A stretch of DNA of 64,000 bases, taken from positions 7,998,001 through 8,062,000 of the forward strand of contig NZ_FNTQ01000001.1 of the NCBI RefSeq assembly GCF_900105755.1. Direction: 5' to 3'. The position numbers and the translations under genes are program-made. Origin of the DNA: Streptomyces sp. Ag109_O5-10. GTDB taxonomy: Bacteria; Actinomycetota; Actinomycetes; Streptomycetales; Streptomycetaceae. A model generated the notes under the pieces. It made no database searches, had not been told where the DNA came from, and saw only the letters and a program-made list of their open reading frames with translations. Shown in pieces: positions 16,364 through 24,361 of this stretch (its first letter is position 1; every line of letters begins with the position of its first letter).

Positions 16364-18487
16364 ATGCCGCCGCACCGCCGCATCCGCAAGCTCGCCCCGT
16401 TCGCCGTGATCGCCGTATGGCTGGTGGTCGGGGCGCTCCTGGGGCCCTTCGCCGGACGGCTCGGTGAAGTCGCCACCAACGACCAGGCCGCCTTCCTGCC
16501 GCGCAGCGCCGAGTCCACCCGCGTCCTGCGCGAGCAGGCCGCCTTCCGGCAGCGCGAGTCCCTGCCGGTGATCGTGGTGTGGACCGCCGACGGCGGGGGC
16601 GCCGTCAGCGGGCAGCAGCGGTCGGCCACCGCGGCGATGGCCGCGCTCGCGGGCGCGCCCGGGACGGCCGGATCCCCCTCCCCGGCCCTGCCCTCGCAGG
16701 ACCGCGCCGCCCTCCAGGCCGTCGTGCCGCTGAGCCCCGATCTGGGCGACCGGCTCGCACCCGCGCTGCACAGGGTGCGGGCGGCGGCCGAGACGGTGCC
16801 CGGTACCCGGGTGCAGCTGGGCGGACCGGCGGCCACCCAGGCCGACCTGGCGGACGCCTTCTCCGGCATCGACGGGGTGCTGCTCGCGGTCGCCCTGGCC
16901 ACCGTCCTGGTCATCCTGCTGCTGGTCTACCGCTCCTTGCTGCTGCCGCTCGTCGTCATCACCGGCGCGGTCTTCGCCCTCGGGCTGGCGTGTGCCGTCG
17001 TCTACGCCCTGGCCGACCACGGTCTGGTGCGCGTGGACGGGCAGGTGCAGGGCATCCTGTCCATCCTCGTCATCGGCGCCGCGACGGACTACGCGCTGCT
17101 GGTCACGGCCCGCTGCCGGGAGGAGCTCGCCGCCGGGCGGGGCCGTCACGCCGCCGCCCGCGCCGCCCTGCGCCGCTCGGCGCCGGCCGTCCTGGCCAGC
17201 GCCGGCACCGTCGCCCTCGGTCTGGGCGCCCTGCTGCTGAGCGACCTCACCAACAACCGCGCCCTCGGGCCGGTCGGCGCCGTCGGGATCGTCTGCGCGG
17301 CCCTGAGCGCGCTGACCTTCCTGCCGGCCGTCCTGGCCGTCCTCGGCCGCCTCGCCTACTGGCCGGCCAGGTCCGCGAGCGGGGCCGGCGCCACCGGACT
17401 GTGGCAGCGCATCGCGCGCCTGGTCGACCGGGCGCCGCGGCGGGTGTGGGCGCTCGCCCTGACCGGACTGCTCGTCTGCTCGGCGGGCGCGCTCACCCTG
17501 GACTCGCGGGGCGTGCCGCTGGACGAGACGTTCGTACGGCACGTACCGTCCGTCGCCGCCCAGCAGACCCTGGCCCGGCACTTCCCGGCCGGCGCGGGCA
17601 CCCCGGTGGTGGTCCTCGCCGACGCCGCCTCCGCCGACCGCGTGGAGCGGACCCTGCGTGAGACCGACGGCATCGCGGCGGTGACCGCGGCGGGCGCCCA
17701 GGGCCGTCCGGCGGCCGGTTCGCGCGTGGCGGGCGGACGGGTCGGATTCGAGGCGACCGCGAACGCGGCTCCTGACACGCAGGCCGCCCGCGACACCGTG
17801 GCCCGGCTGCGCACGGCGCTGCACGCGCTGCCCGGCGCGCAGGCCCTGGTCGGCGGCTACACCGCGCAGCAGTACGACACCCTGCGCGCGGCCGAACGCG
17901 ACCGTACCGTCATCGTCCCGGTGGTGCTCGCCGTCATCCTGACCATCCTCGTGCTGCTGCTCCGCTCCCTCGCCGTGCCCGTCCTGCTGGTGCTGACCGT
18001 CGCCCTCAACTTCACCGCGACCCTCGGCGTGGCAGCGCTGGTCTTCCGTGACCTGTTCGGCTTCCGCGGCACCGATCCGTCGGTGCCGCTCTACGGGTTC
18101 GTCTTCCTGGTCGCCCTCGGCGTCGACTACAACATCTTCCTGATGTCCCGGGTCCGCGAGGAGACCCTGCGGCGCGGCACCGCCGAAGGCGTTCGGCGCG
18201 GGCTCGTCACCACCGGCGGGGTCATCACCTCCGCCGGTGCGGTGCTCGCCGCCACCTTCGCGGCGCTCGGCGTGATTCCGCTCGCCTTCCTGGTCCAGAT
18301 CGCCTTCATCGTCACCTTCGGCGTGCTGCTGGACACCCTGGTGGTGCGCTCCCTGCTGGTCCCGGCGCTCGTGCGGGACGCCGGGGACCGCGTGTGGTGG
18401 CCCACCCGGCCGGGGGAGCCGGACGGCCGCTCAGCCGCACCGGAGCGGCGACCCCGAGCCTTCCTCCGGGGGGAGAACGGCGCCTGA
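16364..18487 (+). CDS. MMPL family (RND superfamily) transporter
   Basis: This 707-residue integral membrane protein has duplicated MMPL halves. An N-terminal transmembrane segment (LAPFAVIAVWLVVGALLGPF) is followed by an extracytoplasmic domain. A five-to-six segment block (about 165-350) includes GAATDYALLVTARCREEL, and the second half has the matching GVDYNIFLMSRVREETLR. These Asp-Tyr motifs form the proton relay in MmpL proteins. They usually export lipids, polyketides or other hydrophobic molecules. The ATG at 16364 follows GAGGAG; an in-frame TTG at 16325 lacks a site. Its promoter region carries the same motif as the carotenoid genes, so export of a light-induced product is plausible but unproven. 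Confidence 0.92.
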   Translation: MPPHRRIRKLAPFAVIAVWLVVGALLGPFAGRLGEVATNDQAAFLPRSAESTRVLREQAAFRQRESLPVIVVWTADGGGAVSGQQRSATAAMAALAGAPGTAGSPSPALPSQDRAALQAVVPLSPDLGDRLAPALHRVRAAAETVPGTRVQLGGPAATQADLADAFSGIDGVLLAVALATVLVILLLVYRSLLLPLVVITGAVFALGLACAVVYALADHGLVRVDGQVQGILSILVIGAATDYALLVTARCREELAAGRGRHAAARAALRRSAPAVLASAGTVALGLGALLLSDLTNNRALGPVGAVGIVCAALSALTFLPAVLAVLGRLAYWPARSASGAGATGLWQRIARLVDRAPRRVWALALTGLLVCSAGALTLDSRGVPLDETFVRHVPSVAAQQTLARHFPAGAGTPVVVLADAASADRVERTLRETDGIAAVTAAGAQGRPAAGSRVAGGRVGFEATANAAPDTQAARDTVARLRTALHALPGAQALVGGYTAQQYDTLRAAERDRTVIVPVVLAVILTILVLLLRSLAVPVLLVLTVALNFTATLGVAALVFRDLFGFRGTDPSVPLYGFVFLVALGVDYNIFLMSRVREETLRRGTAEGVRRGLVTTGGVITSAGAVLAATFAALGVIPLAFLVQIAFIVTFGVLLDTLVVRSLLVPALVRDAGDRVWWPTRPGEPDGRSAAPERRPRAFLRGENGA

Positions 18488-18540
18488 CGGGCGCGGTCCG
18501 GGCGGCCAGGGCGGCTCGGCGGCTCGGCGGGCCGCCCGAG

Positions 18541-18574
18541 AGAACTCGATGCAGACTCGATGCGAGTTGCTGGC
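18541..18574 (+). promoter_or_regulatory. 11-bp periodic direct repeats upstream of litS (candidate LitR operator)
   Basis: ACTCGATGC occurs at 18544-18552 and again at 18555-18563, exactly 11 bases apart, with a degenerate third unit after it. CarH/LitR proteins are known to bind 11-bp direct repeats. The location, about 75-95 bases ahead of the sigma factor start, suits a regulatory site. Confidence 0.5.
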
Positions 18575-18637
18575 GCCGGGATGCCGGACGGACCGTGGCG
18601 GTGAGGCAGGGAACCATCCCGCGCAAGGAGCAACCGG

Positions 18638-19234
18638 ATGACCGCAATGGCTGTGACCGAAGCCCCGCCCAGGCCCACGGCGGACCCGGACGACGATCTG
18701 GCCCTGCGCTTCGCGGCCGGGGACGAGAGCGGTCTGGAGGCGGTCTACCGTCGCTGGGCACCCCTCGTCCTGTCCCTGGCCCGGCAGTCGCTGTGCGACG
18801 GTGCGGAGGCCGAGGACGTCACCCAGACGGTGTTCCTCGCCGCCTGGCGCGGCCGCCACGGATACCGTCCGGGCCGTGGGCCGTTGCCCGCCTGGCTCGT
18901 GGGCATCGCCCGGCGCAAGATCGCCGATGCGCTGTCCGCCCGCACCCGGCGCACGGACGTCGCCGCGGCGGCGGCGCGCGAGTCGGCCCGCTCGCCGGAT
19001 CCGTCGTACACCCAGGACACGGTCCTCGACCGCGTGGACGTCACCCGGGAGCTGCGCCGGCTTCCCGAGGCCCAGCGGCGGGTGCTGTGCCTGGCGTTCT
19101 ACGGTGACCTGACGCAGACGCAGATCGCCCACGTCACCGGCTGGCCGCTGGGTACGGTCAAGAGTCACGCCCGGCGCGGTCTGCAGCGCCTGGGCCGGAA
19201 CCTGGACGCCGAGGCCGTGGAGCGCGCACGCTGA
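18638..19234 (+). CDS. litS: ECF sigma factor, LitS-like
   Basis: This 198-residue ECF sigma factor has region 2 at about residues 25-90 (LEAVYRRWAPLVLSLARQSL then AEDVTQTVFLAAWRGR) and region 4 at about 130-185 (RELRRLPEAQRRVLCLAFYG and TQTQIAHVTGWPLGTVKSHA). The ATG follows AAGGAG. The gene lies beside a LitR-like MerR gene and the carotenoid locus, as in S. coelicolor, where LitS directs light-induced crt transcription. No anti-sigma or lipoprotein gene (litB, litA) is present next to it, so control is probably at the level of litS transcription by LitR. The symbol is assigned by context. Confidence 0.82.
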   Translation: MTAMAVTEAPPRPTADPDDDLALRFAAGDESGLEAVYRRWAPLVLSLARQSLCDGAEAEDVTQTVFLAAWRGRHGYRPGRGPLPAWLVGIARRKIADALSARTRRTDVAAAAARESARSPDPSYTQDTVLDRVDVTRELRRLPEAQRRVLCLAFYGDLTQTQIAHVTGWPLGTVKSHARRGLQRLGRNLDAEAVERAR

Positions 19235-19245
19235 CCGGACGGCTC

Positions 19246-19282
19246 GCGCACCGGCGAGCGGGCGGAGCCCGCTCCGGTGCGC
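19246..19282 (+). terminator. Hairpin between litS and litR (attenuator or terminator)
   Basis: GCGCACCGG (19246-19254) pairs with CCGGTGCGC (19274-19282), and the inner AGCGGGC/GCCCGCT extends the stem around a 3-base loop. It sits in the 79-base gap between litS and litR and could reduce read-through into litR. Confidence 0.6.
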
Positions 19283-19313
19283 CGGACCGGAACCAGGCCG
19301 GGGAGAGAAACAC

Positions 19314-20324
19314 ATGACCAGCGTGAACGTCACTGGGCAGCCTCCGTCCGAGCCGCCCGCCGTACCGGGCGGCGCCGGTCTGACCACCGGTGTGCTGGCC
19401 CGCCGCCTCGGCGTGTCGCCCATGACCCTGCGCTCGTGGGACCGCCGCTACGGCATCGGACCGACCGCGCGCACCGAGGGCGGGCACCGTCGCTGGACGG
19501 CGGCGGACGTGGCCACGATCGAGGAGATGTGCCGGCTGACGGCGACCGGTGTCCCGCCGGCCGACGCGGCCCGCGCCGCCCGTACGGTCGCCGCCGGCCC
19601 GCCCTCCGCGGCCGAGGCCGCCGCCGTTCCGACCGCCCCACAGGGGCGGTCGCGGGCGGCCGGCGCGCTGCCTCTCGGTGACGTCCGTCAGGAATGCCGC
19701 GGGCTGGCCCGCGCCGCCGTACGGCTGGACGCCCCTGCGCTAGAGAAGCAGCTCACCGCCGCCGTCGAGCGCTACGGCGTCGTGGTCGCGTGGCAGGAAG
19801 TGATGGTCCCCACCCTGCACGCCGTAGGACGCCGCTGGGCGTCCTCCGAGGACCAGTACGTGGAAGTGGAGCACCTGCTGGCCTGGCACGTCTCCACCGT
19901 GCTGCGCCGCAGCGCGGCGCCGGCCGTCCCCGTGGTCCCGCCCGCGGCCGGCTGCGTCCTGCTGGCCTGCGCGCCCGGGGAGCAGCACACCCTGCCCCTG
20001 GAGGCGCTGCACGCGGCGCTCGGTCGCGAGGGTCTGCCGGTACGCATGCTGGGAGCCGCGGTGCCCGTCGAGGCATTGGACGCGGCGGTGCGCCGGCTCG
20101 GTCCGGTCGCGGTCGTGCTGTGGGCCCAGGAGAGCGCACGGGCGGCTCCGGCCCTGGCCCGGCACATCGCCGGGCAGCGCTGGGGCATGAAGGGGACGCG
20201 GCGCGGTCCGGCGGTGCTGCTGGGCGGCCCCGGCTGGAGCCGGTCCCAGCCGGCCGGCGTGCTCAGGCCGGCCGGACTGGCGCAGGCGGTCGAGGCGCTG
20301 CGCGCCCTGTGCACCGCCGGGTGA
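19314..20324 (+). CDS. litR: MerR family regulator with cobalamin-binding-like domain, LitR/CarH type
   Basis: This 336-residue protein has an N-terminal MerR helix-turn-helix (TTGVLARRLGVSPMTLRSWD, RRYGIGPTARTEGGHRRW). A CarH/LitR-like C-terminal module includes a helical bundle with W-x10-EH (WASSEDQYVEVEH, near residue 180) and a Rossmann-like domain. In light-sensing CarH proteins the B12 lower-ligand motif is E-x-H-x-x-G. Here the equivalent is EQHTLP, keeping the histidine but replacing glycine with proline. Adenosylcobalamin is the known chromophore of the family. The usual tryptophan-EH spacing is nine residues, so this version may differ. The ATG follows GGGGAG. It lies downstream of litS in the same direction. 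Confidence 0.8.
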   Translation: MTSVNVTGQPPSEPPAVPGGAGLTTGVLARRLGVSPMTLRSWDRRYGIGPTARTEGGHRRWTAADVATIEEMCRLTATGVPPADAARAARTVAAGPPSAAEAAAVPTAPQGRSRAAGALPLGDVRQECRGLARAAVRLDAPALEKQLTAAVERYGVVVAWQEVMVPTLHAVGRRWASSEDQYVEVEHLLAWHVSTVLRRSAAPAVPVVPPAAGCVLLACAPGEQHTLPLEALHAALGREGLPVRMLGAAVPVEALDAAVRRLGPVAVVLWAQESARAAPALARHIAGQRWGMKGTRRGPAVLLGGPGWSRSQPAGVLRPAGLAQAVEALRALCTAG

Positions 20325-20632
20325 GCCAACGGACGCGTTCCCGTCAGCCCACCGCGGTGCGCCGGGCCGCGATCCCGAGCCGTCGGGGGCCCATCCCGTC
20401 ACGGCGGGCGCCTCGCTCGTGCGCAGCCCCTCTCCTGCCGCGGCACCTCGTCGAGGCCGCCGAGCCGGTACCGGCCGCGCACCGCGCGTGGCATGCGGGC
20501 ATCGCCGGACGGCAGCCGCCGGTGCCGGTACGGGAAGTCCCCGTGTCCGGCCGGCGGTGCGCGGGCATGCGCTGGGTGTTGGGTGTGGCCTGCGCGCTCG
20601 ACGAGGGGTGGCGGATGTCCTGCGGCCGGCCC
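20325..20632. other. Intergenic region between convergent litR and photolyase genes
   Basis: These 308 bases show no supported gene, strong hairpin or repeat. Translations on both strands are arginine/proline-rich and unlike protein. Confidence 0.5.
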
Positions 20633-22006
20633 TCAGGCGCGCCCCCGGGCCCGCTTGAAGCGGTCCAGGCCCTCCGCCAGGGACACCACCGGCTCGGGAT
20701 AACCGGTGCTCGCGCGCTCCTGCGCCGGAAGCTTCCACGGCTCGTGCACGGAGGCCGCCTTCACCTCCGCCAGCTCCGGCACCCAGCGCCGCACGTACGC
20801 TCCGTCCGGGTCGTACCGCTTGGCCTGGGTGACGGGGTTGAGCACCCGGTTGGGCCGGGTGTCGGTGCCGGTGCCGGCCATCCACTGCCAGTTCAGCTGG
20901 TTGTTCGCCATGTCGCCGTCGACCAGCAGGTCCAGGAAGTGCCGGGCGCCCACCCGCCAGTCGACGTACAGCGTCTTGGCCAGGAAACTCGCCGCCAGCA
21001 GCCGCCCCCGGTTGTGCATCCAGCCCTCGTGGCGCAGCTGGCGCATCGCCGCGTCGACGATCGGGTAGCCGGTGCGTCCCTCCCGCCACGCCTGCGCGTC
21101 CGCCTCCGCGTCCCTCCCGCCGCGCCACCGGTCGCGGTGGGTGCGGTAGTCGCGTGCGGCGGCGTCGGGGCGTGCGGCGAGCACCTGTCGGTTGAAGTCG
21201 CGCCAGGCGACCTGCCGTACGAACGCCTCCGCGCCCGCGCCGCCGGCCCTGCGGGCCCGGTGCACCACCTCGACCGGTGACAGGGTGCCGAAGTGCAGGT
21301 GGGGGGAGAGCCGGGAGGTGGCGTCGCCCGCCAGGTCGTCGTGGCGTTCCTCGTACTGGGCCACGCCGGAGCGCAGCCACGCGGTGAGCCTGCGCCGTCC
21401 CTCGGTCTCACCGCCCGCGCAGAGCCCGGGCGACACCCCGTTCACGTCGCCGCGCTTCGGCAGCGGGGCGGACCCCACCTGCTCCGGCACGGCGACCGCG
21501 CCCGGCGCGTCCAGCGCATCCCGCAGCCCCTGCGCGGACCAGCGGCGGTAGTACGGCGTGAAGACCGCGAAATGGTCGGAGGAGGCCGGGGTCACCGCCC
21601 CCGGCGCCACGGCCGTACAGACCGTGTCGTGCACGTACAGGCGCCGCCCGTCGGCCTCCAGCGCCCGGCGCAGCCGCCGCTCGCGCGTGTGCGCGAAGGC
21701 GCTCACGTCACCCGCCATGTGCACCTCGTCGGCGTCCGCCTCGGCGGCCACCCGGCACACCTCCGTGACGGTGTCGCCCTCACGCAGCACCAGTCGGCCG
21801 CCCCGCTCCCGCAGCCGGGCGTCCAGGTCCCGCAGGCAGTCGGAGAGGAACGCGAGCCGGTTCGGCGCTGCGAATCCCGCCGCGTCCACGGCCGGGTCAC
21901 GTACGAACAGCGGTACCACCCGGCCTCCGCCGTGCAGGGCCGCGCGCAGCGGAGGGTGGTCCGACAGGCGCAGATCACATGTGAACACGACGACCGAGGT
22001 CTGCAT
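20633..22006 (-). CDS. phr: Deoxyribodipyrimidine photolyase
   Basis: This 457-residue CPD photolyase repairs UV pyrimidine dimers with blue light. The N-terminal photolyase domain begins VVVFTCDLRLSDHPPLRAAL and holds the antenna cofactor. The C-terminal FAD domain carries TSRLSPHLHFGTLSP, GYPIVDAAMRQLRHEGWMHN and DMANNQLNWQWMAGTGTD, which are the FAD-binding and DNA-contact signatures. It lies between the lit genes and the carotenoid operon, and its upstream region carries the putative LitS-type promoter. Light would then induce both pigment and DNA repair. Confidence 0.95.
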   Translation of the reverse strand: MQTSVVVFTCDLRLSDHPPLRAALHGGGRVVPLFVRDPAVDAAGFAAPNRLAFLSDCLRDLDARLRERGGRLVLREGDTVTEVCRVAAEADADEVHMAGDVSAFAHTRERRLRRALEADGRRLYVHDTVCTAVAPGAVTPASSDHFAVFTPYYRRWSAQGLRDALDAPGAVAVPEQVGSAPLPKRGDVNGVSPGLCAGGETEGRRRLTAWLRSGVAQYEERHDDLAGDATSRLSPHLHFGTLSPVEVVHRARRAGGAGAEAFVRQVAWRDFNRQVLAARPDAAARDYRTHRDRWRGGRDAEADAQAWREGRTGYPIVDAAMRQLRHEGWMHNRGRLLAASFLAKTLYVDWRVGARHFLDLLVDGDMANNQLNWQWMAGTGTDTRPNRVLNPVTQAKRYDPDGAYVRRWVPELAEVKAASVHEPWKLPAQERASTGYPEPVVSLAEGLDRFKRARGRA

Positions 22007-22328
22007 GGGGACTCGCTTCCACTTCCTGTGAGGACACTCTGGGATGGCTTCGCCCCGTCGGCCGCTGCCGGATGCGGCGAGCCGCCGGAAGTCCCCCGTC
22101 CGGGTGCCGACGCATCCGCGGCGGCCGGCGAGGCCATGTCCCGGAAGGCGTCAGGCACCCGGCGAGGAGGCGGCGTCGTCACCCGGAGGACGGGCCGTGC
22201 GGAATCCGGTCCGTCCTCCGGGCGAGCCGACCGACGCCTGGACCGGGCACGGGGCCACCCGGCGGAAGATCCTTCGCGCCGAACCGGACTCACGCGTGTC
22301 CGCCTCCTCGTGCGAAGCCAGTCGCCGC
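22007..22328. other. Intergenic region between photolyase and crtV genes
   Basis: These 322 bases hold the photolyase promoter candidate near their left end. I see no gene or strong terminator in the rest. Confidence 0.5.
22048..22075 (-). promoter_or_regulatory. Candidate LitS-type promoter of the photolyase gene
   Basis: Read leftward, GCATCCG (22075-22069), 17 bases, then GAAG (22051-22048). It is about 42 bases ahead of the photolyase ATG. It matches the crtE copy through GCATCCG-N17-GAAGC. Confidence 0.65.
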
Positions 22329-23336
22329 TCAGCCCGGGAAGCGGCCCGTCGACCGCAGCTGCCAGCGGCGCTCGGCGTAGGCCAGGTCGTCCCGCCACAG
22401 CCGCGCGGCGGCGGCGCGCACCAGGGGACGCAGCAGCGGTGCGGCCCGGCGGGCGGCCGCGAAACCCGGGCGGTGCGAGGCGGCGAGCACCGCCTCGACG
22501 ACGGCGGTGCGCGGCCGGCCCGTCCCGTCCGCGCCGAGCGGCGTGGCATGTGTCTCCACGACGGAGCCCGCCCCCTCGCCCTCGGTGATGCGCATGACGA
22601 CCGTGCGGGGTTCGGGCGCGGTGAAGACGGCGCGGACCGGCACCACCAGCCGCCCTGCCACCTTGAAGGACACGTCGACGGTCAGCGTGTCCGGGGCGTC
22701 GTCCACCGCGCCGGCCGGGCCGCCGGGTGCGTCCACCACGGTCAGGTCGACGAACGAGTAGGGGTGGAACCACGCCCCGTGCCACGGATCGAGCCGGTTG
22801 GCCACCACGTCCTCGGGCTCGCAGACCCCCACCGCCGTGTACACGGCCGCCAGGGTGCGCGCGGGTTCGGGCCGCCGCGGGACGACCGGTGCGTCCAGCG
22901 GCTGCTCGCCGCCCACCGCGTCCAGCCGGGTCCACACCAGTACCCCGTCGTCGTGCACCGGCAGCGGCGACCAGCCCCCGTACGGGCCGCCGTCCAGGGC
23001 CAGTCCGTGCCAGTGGCACACCAGCGTGCCGCAGCGCACCGGACTGTCCCGCAGCGGTGCTCCCAGGTGCGGGCAGATACCCGGCCCGCCGACGGGGCGC
23101 CCGTCGGGACCCCGCCACACCACGACCTCCTGCCCCGCCACGGTCCGCGCCAGCTTGCCGTCGCCCCGCAGGGCGCTAGAGGCCCCGACGACGTACCAGT
23201 TCCCGGACGGACGGGCCTGCGCCCGTTTCAGCGCCCCGGCGATCAGCCCGGGCCGCGCCTCCTGCCAGGTGGGCCGCTGACGCTCCCAGGAGACGGCGGT
23301 CCGGCGCAGCGACAGCGGCAGGCGGCGGCGGTTCAC
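22329..23336 (-). CDS. crtV: Rieske iron-sulfur protein (DUF5914-type) in the crtV position
   Basis: This 335-residue protein carries a Rieske [2Fe-2S] site: C88-x-H90 in ICPHLGAPL and C107-x2-H110 in VCHWHGLAL. A long C-terminal domain of unknown function (DUF5914 style) follows. Oxygenases and electron-transfer proteins use such clusters. The gene occupies the fourth place of the crtEIBV operon, where published annotations name crtV, sometimes as a methylesterase; the sequence supports a Rieske protein instead. The GTG start overlaps the crtB stop (GTGA), so it is translated together with crtB. A role in carotenoid modification or in supplying electrons is inferred. Confidence 0.75.
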   Translation of the reverse strand: MNRRRLPLSLRRTAVSWERQRPTWQEARPGLIAGALKRAQARPSGNWYVVGASSALRGDGKLARTVAGQEVVVWRGPDGRPVGGPGICPHLGAPLRDSPVRCGTLVCHWHGLALDGGPYGGWSPLPVHDDGVLVWTRLDAVGGEQPLDAPVVPRRPEPARTLAAVYTAVGVCEPEDVVANRLDPWHGAWFHPYSFVDLTVVDAPGGPAGAVDDAPDTLTVDVSFKVAGRLVVPVRAVFTAPEPRTVVMRITEGEGAGSVVETHATPLGADGTGRPRTAVVEAVLAASHRPGFAAARRAAPLLRPLVRAAAARLWRDDLAYAERRWQLRSTGRFPG

Positions 23337-24361
23337 GCGACCTCCTCGGTGGAGCGGACGGCCGCCGTCGGCGAGGACGCGGCTGCGGGCAGGGCGCGGG
23401 CGGAAGGGGGCGGGCGGTGTCCGGGGACGGTCCGCGCGCGCAGCCGGGCCGCCGCCACCCGGACCAGCCCGTCGGCCGCGACCGCCGCCCTGCGTCGCCG
23501 CGGCACCACCGACCGCCGGTGCAGCACGGCGTATCCGTCGCGGGCGACTGCGTCCAGGATGCCGCCGTAGAGGACGGCCGCGGCGCGGATGCAGGGCCGC
23601 GCCACCGGGTCGAGCAGTTCGACACCGGGCATCGCCGCCCGGTACACGCCGCGGGTCAGCGCCTCGAACTCCCTGAGCGCCTCGGTGATCCGGCTGTCCG
23701 GGCGGCCCGTCGCGCGGCTCCAGGCCAGCAGCTCCCGATCCACGCCGTTGGCGGCGAGCAGGTCGGCGGGCAGGTAGACGCGCCCGCGGTCCAGGTCCTC
23801 GCCGACGTCCCGCAGGAAGTTGCTCAGCTGGAAGGCGACACCGAGCGCCGCGGCGTACGGCGCGGCCTCCTCCCGCGGCACCACCGTGCCCAGTACGGGC
23901 AGCATCTCGAGCCCGATCACCGCGGCCGAGCCGTGCATGTACGCGCGCAGGTCGGCGTAGGTGGGGTAGGCCGTCACGACCAGGTCGGAGCGCATCGCGG
24001 CCATGAAGTCCCGGAAGTGGGTGTGGTCGATGGCGTAGCGGCGGGCGGTGTCGGCGAGCGCGCGCACCACCGGCTGTCCGCCGCCCTGCCGCAGCCCCTC
24101 CTCCAGGTCCTCCTGGAGCCGGGCCAGCGCCCGCACCCGCACGTCGGGTCCGGCGCCGGGGTCGAGGGAGTCGACGATGTCGTCGGCCCAGCGGGCGAAG
24201 CCGTACAGGGCGTGCACGGCGGGCCGCCGCTCGACGGGCAGCAGCCGGGTGGCGAGGAAGTAGGTCCTGCCGTGCCGGGCGTTGAGGGCGCGGCAGTGGC
24301 GGTAGGCCGCGCGCAGCGCCGCGTCGCTGATCCCCGCCGCGTCCAGCTCTCGGTCGGTCAT
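23333..24361 (-). CDS. crtB: Phytoene synthase
   Basis: CrtB condenses two geranylgeranyl diphosphates to phytoene. The 342-residue protein has both aspartate-rich motifs: DDIVD in FARWADDIVDSLDPG (near residue 70) and DVGEDLDRGRVYLP (near residue 180). The helical squalene/phytoene synthase fold runs to about residue 285. The last 55 residues are Arg/Ala/Pro-rich and probably unstructured. The start overlaps the crtI stop as ATGA, and the stop overlaps the crtV start. It is the third gene of the leftward crt operon. Confidence 0.95.
   Translation of the reverse strand: MTDRELDAAGISDAALRAAYRHCRALNARHGRTYFLATRLLPVERRPAVHALYGFARWADDIVDSLDPGAGPDVRVRALARLQEDLEEGLRQGGGQPVVRALADTARRYAIDHTHFRDFMAAMRSDLVVTAYPTYADLRAYMHGSAAVIGLEMLPVLGTVVPREEAAPYAAALGVAFQLSNFLRDVGEDLDRGRVYLPADLLAANGVDRELLAWSRATGRPDSRITEALREFEALTRGVYRAAMPGVELLDPVARPCIRAAAVLYGGILDAVARDGYAVLHRRSVVPRRRRAAVAADGLVRVAAARLRARTVPGHRPPPSARALPAAASSPTAAVRSTEEVA

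Noticed and set aside
20344..20702. Short frames between litR and the photolyase gene
   Set aside because: They are all short, arginine-rich and overlapping on both strands, so chance frames in GC-rich DNA.
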